A stretch of 8,158 nucleotides of DNA from contig DATKHR010000347.1 of NCBI GenBank assembly GCA_035510155.1, forward strand, positions 1 to 8,158, read 5' to 3'. Shown here one piece after another: positions 6,135 to 8,158 of the stretch. Under the pieces are notes generated by a model that saw nothing but the letters and a program-made list of their open reading frames with translations, did not search any database and had not been told where the DNA came from. The position numbers and the translations under genes are program-made. How positions within the stretch are numbered: the first letter of the stretch is position 1; the number at the start of each line of letters is the position of its first letter. Source of the DNA: DATKHR01 sp035510155 (GTDB lineage: Bacteria > Acidobacteriota > Vicinamibacteria > Vicinamibacterales > CAVVIG01).

Positions 6135-6944
6135 TTGACGTCCGTGGACTTTGGGTTCTCGAACGGCCAGGTCGAGACGGTGTCGCGTTGGCTGGACCAA
6201 TCTGTGCGGATCGTTGCGTTGACCGGTGCCGGGATCTCCACCGAGTCGGGGATTCCGGATTTTCGCGGTCCTCAAGGCCTTTGGACCACGAACCCCAAGG
6301 CCGAGCGACTCTCCGACATCCATTACTACATGTCTGATCCCGATGTCCGCAGGCTGTCGTGGCAGAGCCGTCTCGATCACCCTGCCTGGAAAGCGGCGCC
6401 GAACGACGGCCACCGGGCCCTTGCCCACCTCGAGCGCCGCGGCAAGCTGCTCGCGATCGTCACGCAGAATATCGACGGCCTCCACCAGCAGGCCGGACAC
6501 GCGCCCGACAAAGTCATCGAAGTCCACGGCACGATGCGCGACGTCATGTGCATGGCATGCCGGTGGCGCGGACCGATGGGACCCGTGCTCGATCGCGTGC
6601 GCGCAGGCGAGGACGATCCGGCTTGCGAGCACTGTGGGGGGATCCTGAAGAGCGCGACCATTTCGTTCGGGCAGCCGCTCGAGCCGGACGTGATCGAACG
6701 CGCGACGCGCGCCGCCGAACGCGCGGACCTCATGCTCGCCGTGGGCTCGAGCCTGCAGGTCTATCCCGTCGCAGGGATTGTCCCGCTTGCAAAACGGTGC
6801 GGATCGCGTGTCGTGATCGTCAACGCTCAGCCCACGCCATTCGACGACGTTGCGGATGCGGTCTTTCGTCAACCGATCGGCGAGATCCTGCCGGTGCTCT
6901 GCGACGTGCGGGGGACGAGGAAGCTGCCGGGCTTGTTGACTTAA
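6135..6944 (+). CDS. Sir2-family NAD-dependent protein deacylase (sirtuin)
   Basis: Cytosolic enzyme that removes acyl groups from lysines using NAD+, giving nicotinamide and O-acyl-ADP-ribose. All core motifs are present in 269 residues: GAGISTESGIPDFRG (31-45, NAD loop), TQNIDGLH (110-117), catalytic His131 in VHGTM, the Cys4 zinc site C139/C142/C164/C167, GSSLQVYPVAG (204-214), and VIVNAQPTPFDDVAD (227-241). At the Tyr-x-x-Arg position used by class III desuccinylases it has W76 and R79, so acyl preference may differ from E. coli CobB; the GLWTTNPKA context looks more like deacetylases of other lineages. An in-frame TAG at 6120-6122 and no Met before residue 66 force a non-ATG start: TTG at 6135 (GAGG nine bases upstream), or GTG at 6144. 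The cupin gene follows after 76 nt on the same strand. Confidence 0.95.
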   Translation: MTSVDFGFSNGQVETVSRWLDQSVRIVALTGAGISTESGIPDFRGPQGLWTTNPKAERLSDIHYYMSDPDVRRLSWQSRLDHPAWKAAPNDGHRALAHLERRGKLLAIVTQNIDGLHQQAGHAPDKVIEVHGTMRDVMCMACRWRGPMGPVLDRVRAGEDDPACEHCGGILKSATISFGQPLEPDVIERATRAAERADLMLAVGSSLQVYPVAGIVPLAKRCGSRVVIVNAQPTPFDDVADAVFRQPIGEILPVLCDVRGTRKLPGLLT

Positions 6945-6947
6945 GCC

Positions 6948-6986
6948 GCCGGTGCGTGACAACGGACCGTTGGACATCGCCGGTGC
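6948..6986. promoter_or_regulatory. Palindrome flanked by direct repeats before the cupin gene
   Basis: A perfect palindrome, CAACGG-A-CCGTTG (6960-6972), lies midway between two copies of GCCGGTGC (6948-6955 and 6979-6986), 4 bp after the first and 6 bp before the second. It fills most of the 76-nt gap between the sirtuin stop and the cupin start and would sit in the cupin promoter or leader. It could be a repressor site; as RNA the palindrome would have almost no loop, so a DNA role is more likely than an RNA one. Confidence 0.35.
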
Positions 6987-7020
6987 CCCATGACAAGCTC
7001 TCGCGGAGGAGGGTTATCGC

Positions 7021-7485
7021 ATGACGCGTCGAGATCTGGGAGTTGCGGGCGTGGCCATTCTCGGCACGCTGGCGCTGATGCCGCGGGCACGATCGCAGGG
7101 CACCGAACAGGCCGTGATGGGATCGACCGCGGTCGATTGGGCGCGGATGACGGCGACGCCAACGAAAACCGGTGAGGTGCGCAGCGTGTTTCGAGCTGCG
7201 ACCGCGACGCTGGATGAGCTCGAGGCGCATATTACAACGCTCAATCCAGGCGAGTCGCCGCACCCGCCCCACAAGCATCCAGACGAAGAGATCCTTTTCC
7301 TCAAAGAAGGAACCCTGGAGGCCACGCTCAACGGCCAGACCGTGCGAGTGGGCCCCGGCTCCGTTCTCTTTCAGGCGTCGAATCAGCTCCACGCTCTGCG
7401 CAATGTCGGCACGGCACCGGCGACCTACTTCGTGATGCGGTGGAACTCGCCCGGCATGCTGAAGAAGAACGCGATCGCCGAATAG
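7021..7485 (+). CDS. Tat-exported small cupin-domain protein
   Basis: A 154-residue single-domain cupin. The N-terminus MTRRDLGVAGVAILGTLALM has a twin-arginine motif (TRRDLG) and a hydrophobic stretch, with cleavage probably near residue 25; Tat export implies folding, perhaps metal loading, in the cytosol first. Cupin motif 1 is HPPHKHPDEEILFLKEG (81-97), with likely metal ligands H84, H86 and E90; motif 2 is GPGSVLFQASNQLHALRN (111-128), with H124. Small periplasmic cupins of this kind have varied or unknown roles (dioxygenases, isomerases, ligand binding), so no reaction is assigned. A strong Shine-Dalgarno, GGAGGAGGG (7005-7013), lies 7 nt before the ATG. The frame after the stop soon enters a fragment of another gene. 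Confidence 0.88.
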   Translation: MTRRDLGVAGVAILGTLALMPRARSQGTEQAVMGSTAVDWARMTATPTKTGEVRSVFRAATATLDELEAHITTLNPGESPHPPHKHPDEEILFLKEGTLEATLNGQTVRVGPGSVLFQASNQLHALRNVGTAPATYFVMRWNSPGMLKKNAIAE

Positions 7486-7545
7486 CTTTGCCTGATTCTG
7501 CTTGACAACTCTTTGAACGCGTTTCTTCACCTTCACTGCAAAAGC

Positions 7546-7656
7546 ATGCCCGAACCAACGCTGCTCCGCCTGGCCTATGCGTTCGAGCAGGCACCAAGAA
7601 GCGTGCCGCCGTTTGGTGCGCCACCGTTAGGAGACGATTCGGAAAAGGCGGGTTGA
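7546..7656 (+). pseudogene. C-terminal remnant of an amidase-like protein
   Basis: The 36 codons from 7546 end at TGA 7654-7656 and read MPEPTLLRLAYAFEQAPRSV, followed by PPFGAPPLGDDSEKAG. The first part matches the last helix of amidase-signature enzymes (GatA/COG0154), whose C-termini commonly read GRPxxExTLLRxAxAYEQAT and then a Pro-rich tail. The 60 nt before it, back to the cupin stop, translate in the same frame to LCLILLDNSLNAFLHLHC, unlike the amidase strand that should precede the helix. The catalytic Ser-Ser-Lys core is nowhere in the window. The DNA therefore seems to join an amidase 3' end to unrelated sequence at or just before GCATGC (7544-7549). The assignment is tentative, based on about 16 diagnostic residues. 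Confidence 0.5.
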
Positions 7657-7684
7657 CAGCCCGCGGGTGTCGATGTTACATCGA
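7653..7684 (+). promoter_or_regulatory. Candidate promoter with overlapping 15-bp palindromic operator
   Basis: A consensus -35 hexamer TTGACA (7653-7658) is followed after 17 nt by TTACAT (7676-7681), a weak -10. The perfect palindrome TCGATGT-T-ACATCGA (7670-7684) covers the -10, where a bound repressor would block polymerase. The -35 lies inside a small GCGGG/CCCGC hairpin (7648-7664) and overlaps the stop codon of the amidase remnant. It would drive the cytochrome gene, whose start is 24-26 nt further on. Confidence 0.4.
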
Positions 7685-7707
7685 GCGCCGTGTGGAGGAT
7701 CTCGCAC

Positions 7708-8158
7708 GTGACTCTCGCCGCGATTTGGCTGGCAGCCGCGTCGATCACCGCGCAAGCACCACAAGGAGGTCGTGGCCGCGGCGTGGACAGCGGTGTCGAC
7801 CGGCTTCGAGCGTTCGATCCTGCTGCCGTGGAGCGCGGACGGACCGCTTTTGGAGAGAAGTGCAGCGCATGTCACCGGGTGAACGCCCGGGGGGGAGAAG
7901 GTTTTGCCGGCCCCGATCTGATCCGATCCGTGATGGTGCTGCAGGACGTGAACGGCCATCAGATTGGCGAGCATCTGCAGGCTCGCCACAAACCACCGAT
8001 CCAGCTTGCGCTCCCTGACATTTCCGATGTCGCCATGTTTCTGCACCGCGAGATCACGTACGCCGCAGAGCGCACGAGTTACCAATTGCAGTTCGCCCTG
8101 ACCGGAAATGCCAAGGCGGGAGAGGCGTACTTCAACGGTGCCGGCGGCTGCAACCGAT
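7708..8158 (+). CDS. Secreted c-type cytochrome, 3' end beyond the window
   Basis: An open frame of 150 codons running off the window. A hydrophobic N-terminus (LAAIWLAAASITAQ) ends in a likely signal-peptidase site and is followed by a Gly/Arg linker. The first haem-binding motif is CSACH (52-56) in GRTAFGEKCSACHRVNARGG, followed by GPDLIRS (68-74) and DISDVAMFLH (104-113), typical of cytochrome c class I domains. The usual GMPPF that supplies the distal Met is here HKPPIQL (94-100). The window ends in AKAGEAYFNGAGGCNR, probably the start of a second CxxCH domain. It would be a periplasmic electron carrier or a haem module of a larger oxidoreductase. GTG 7708 has GGAGG (7694-7698) nine bases upstream; GTG 7690 is in frame and would give a more typical charged signal start (MWRISH), so the start is uncertain. 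Confidence 0.88.
   Translation, partial: MTLAAIWLAAASITAQAPQGGRGRGVDSGVDRLRAFDPAAVERGRTAFGEKCSACHRVNARGGEGFAGPDLIRSVMVLQDVNGHQIGEHLQARHKPPIQLALPDISDVAMFLHREITYAAERTSYQLQFALTGNAKAGEAYFNGAGGCNR

Overview
The window is GC-rich, densely coded and mixed-strand, from a Gram-negative bacterium: it encodes an outer-membrane beta-barrel, several Sec/Tat-exported proteins and a c-type cytochrome. The gene style (secreted proteins ending their signal peptide in AQ, a small protein with a basic KAVxxRMKKYxAARRKA tail, a GEAYFNGAG-type cytochrome c) resembles environmental Acidobacteriota of the Vicinamibacteria kind. That placement is an impression from protein style, not a computed one.

Layout. The left edge (1 to about 135) holds the middle of an ECF-type sigma factor that breaks off and runs, out of frame, into a truncated tandem-VOC protein (135-737, +). 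Convergent to it is a minus-strand purine block: an AzgA/NCS2 purine permease (734-2101) 9 nt downstream of a secreted MTA/SAH-nucleosidase-family protein (2111-2953). Upstream of these on the same strand is a secreted protein made of about eight degenerate ~33-residue repeats (3039-4139). A divergent MaoC hot-dog hydratase follows (4359-4796, +), then on the minus strand a small basic protein (4813-5151) and an outer-membrane barrel protein (5278-5916) separated by a terminator-like hairpin. Then come, on the plus strand, a Sir2 NAD-dependent deacylase (6135-6944) and a Tat-exported cupin (7021-7485). The right edge has the last ~36 codons of an amidase-like gene (7546-7656) and the start of a secreted cytochrome c (7708 to the window end).

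How the genes work together. The clearest functional unit is the nucleosidase-permease pair. The exported nucleosidase keeps the catalytic Glu/Glu/Asp set of the Pfs family and would release a free purine base outside the inner membrane; the adjacent permease would import that base with a cation. The other genes look like single-gene units.

The most unusual structural point is that both edges show broken genes, and both breaks lie at or next to a GCATGC hexamer (133-138 and 7544-7549). The 7.4 kb between them may therefore be a rearranged or inserted segment, or the contig may be chimeric. Candidate regulatory elements are a TTGACA promoter overlapped by a perfect 15-bp palindrome before the cytochrome gene, a palindrome flanked by direct repeats before the cupin gene, and spaced inverted half-sites between the barrel and sirtuin genes. 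No stretch longer than 300 bases lacks a gene; I saw no tRNA, rRNA, CRISPR array or insertion sequence.
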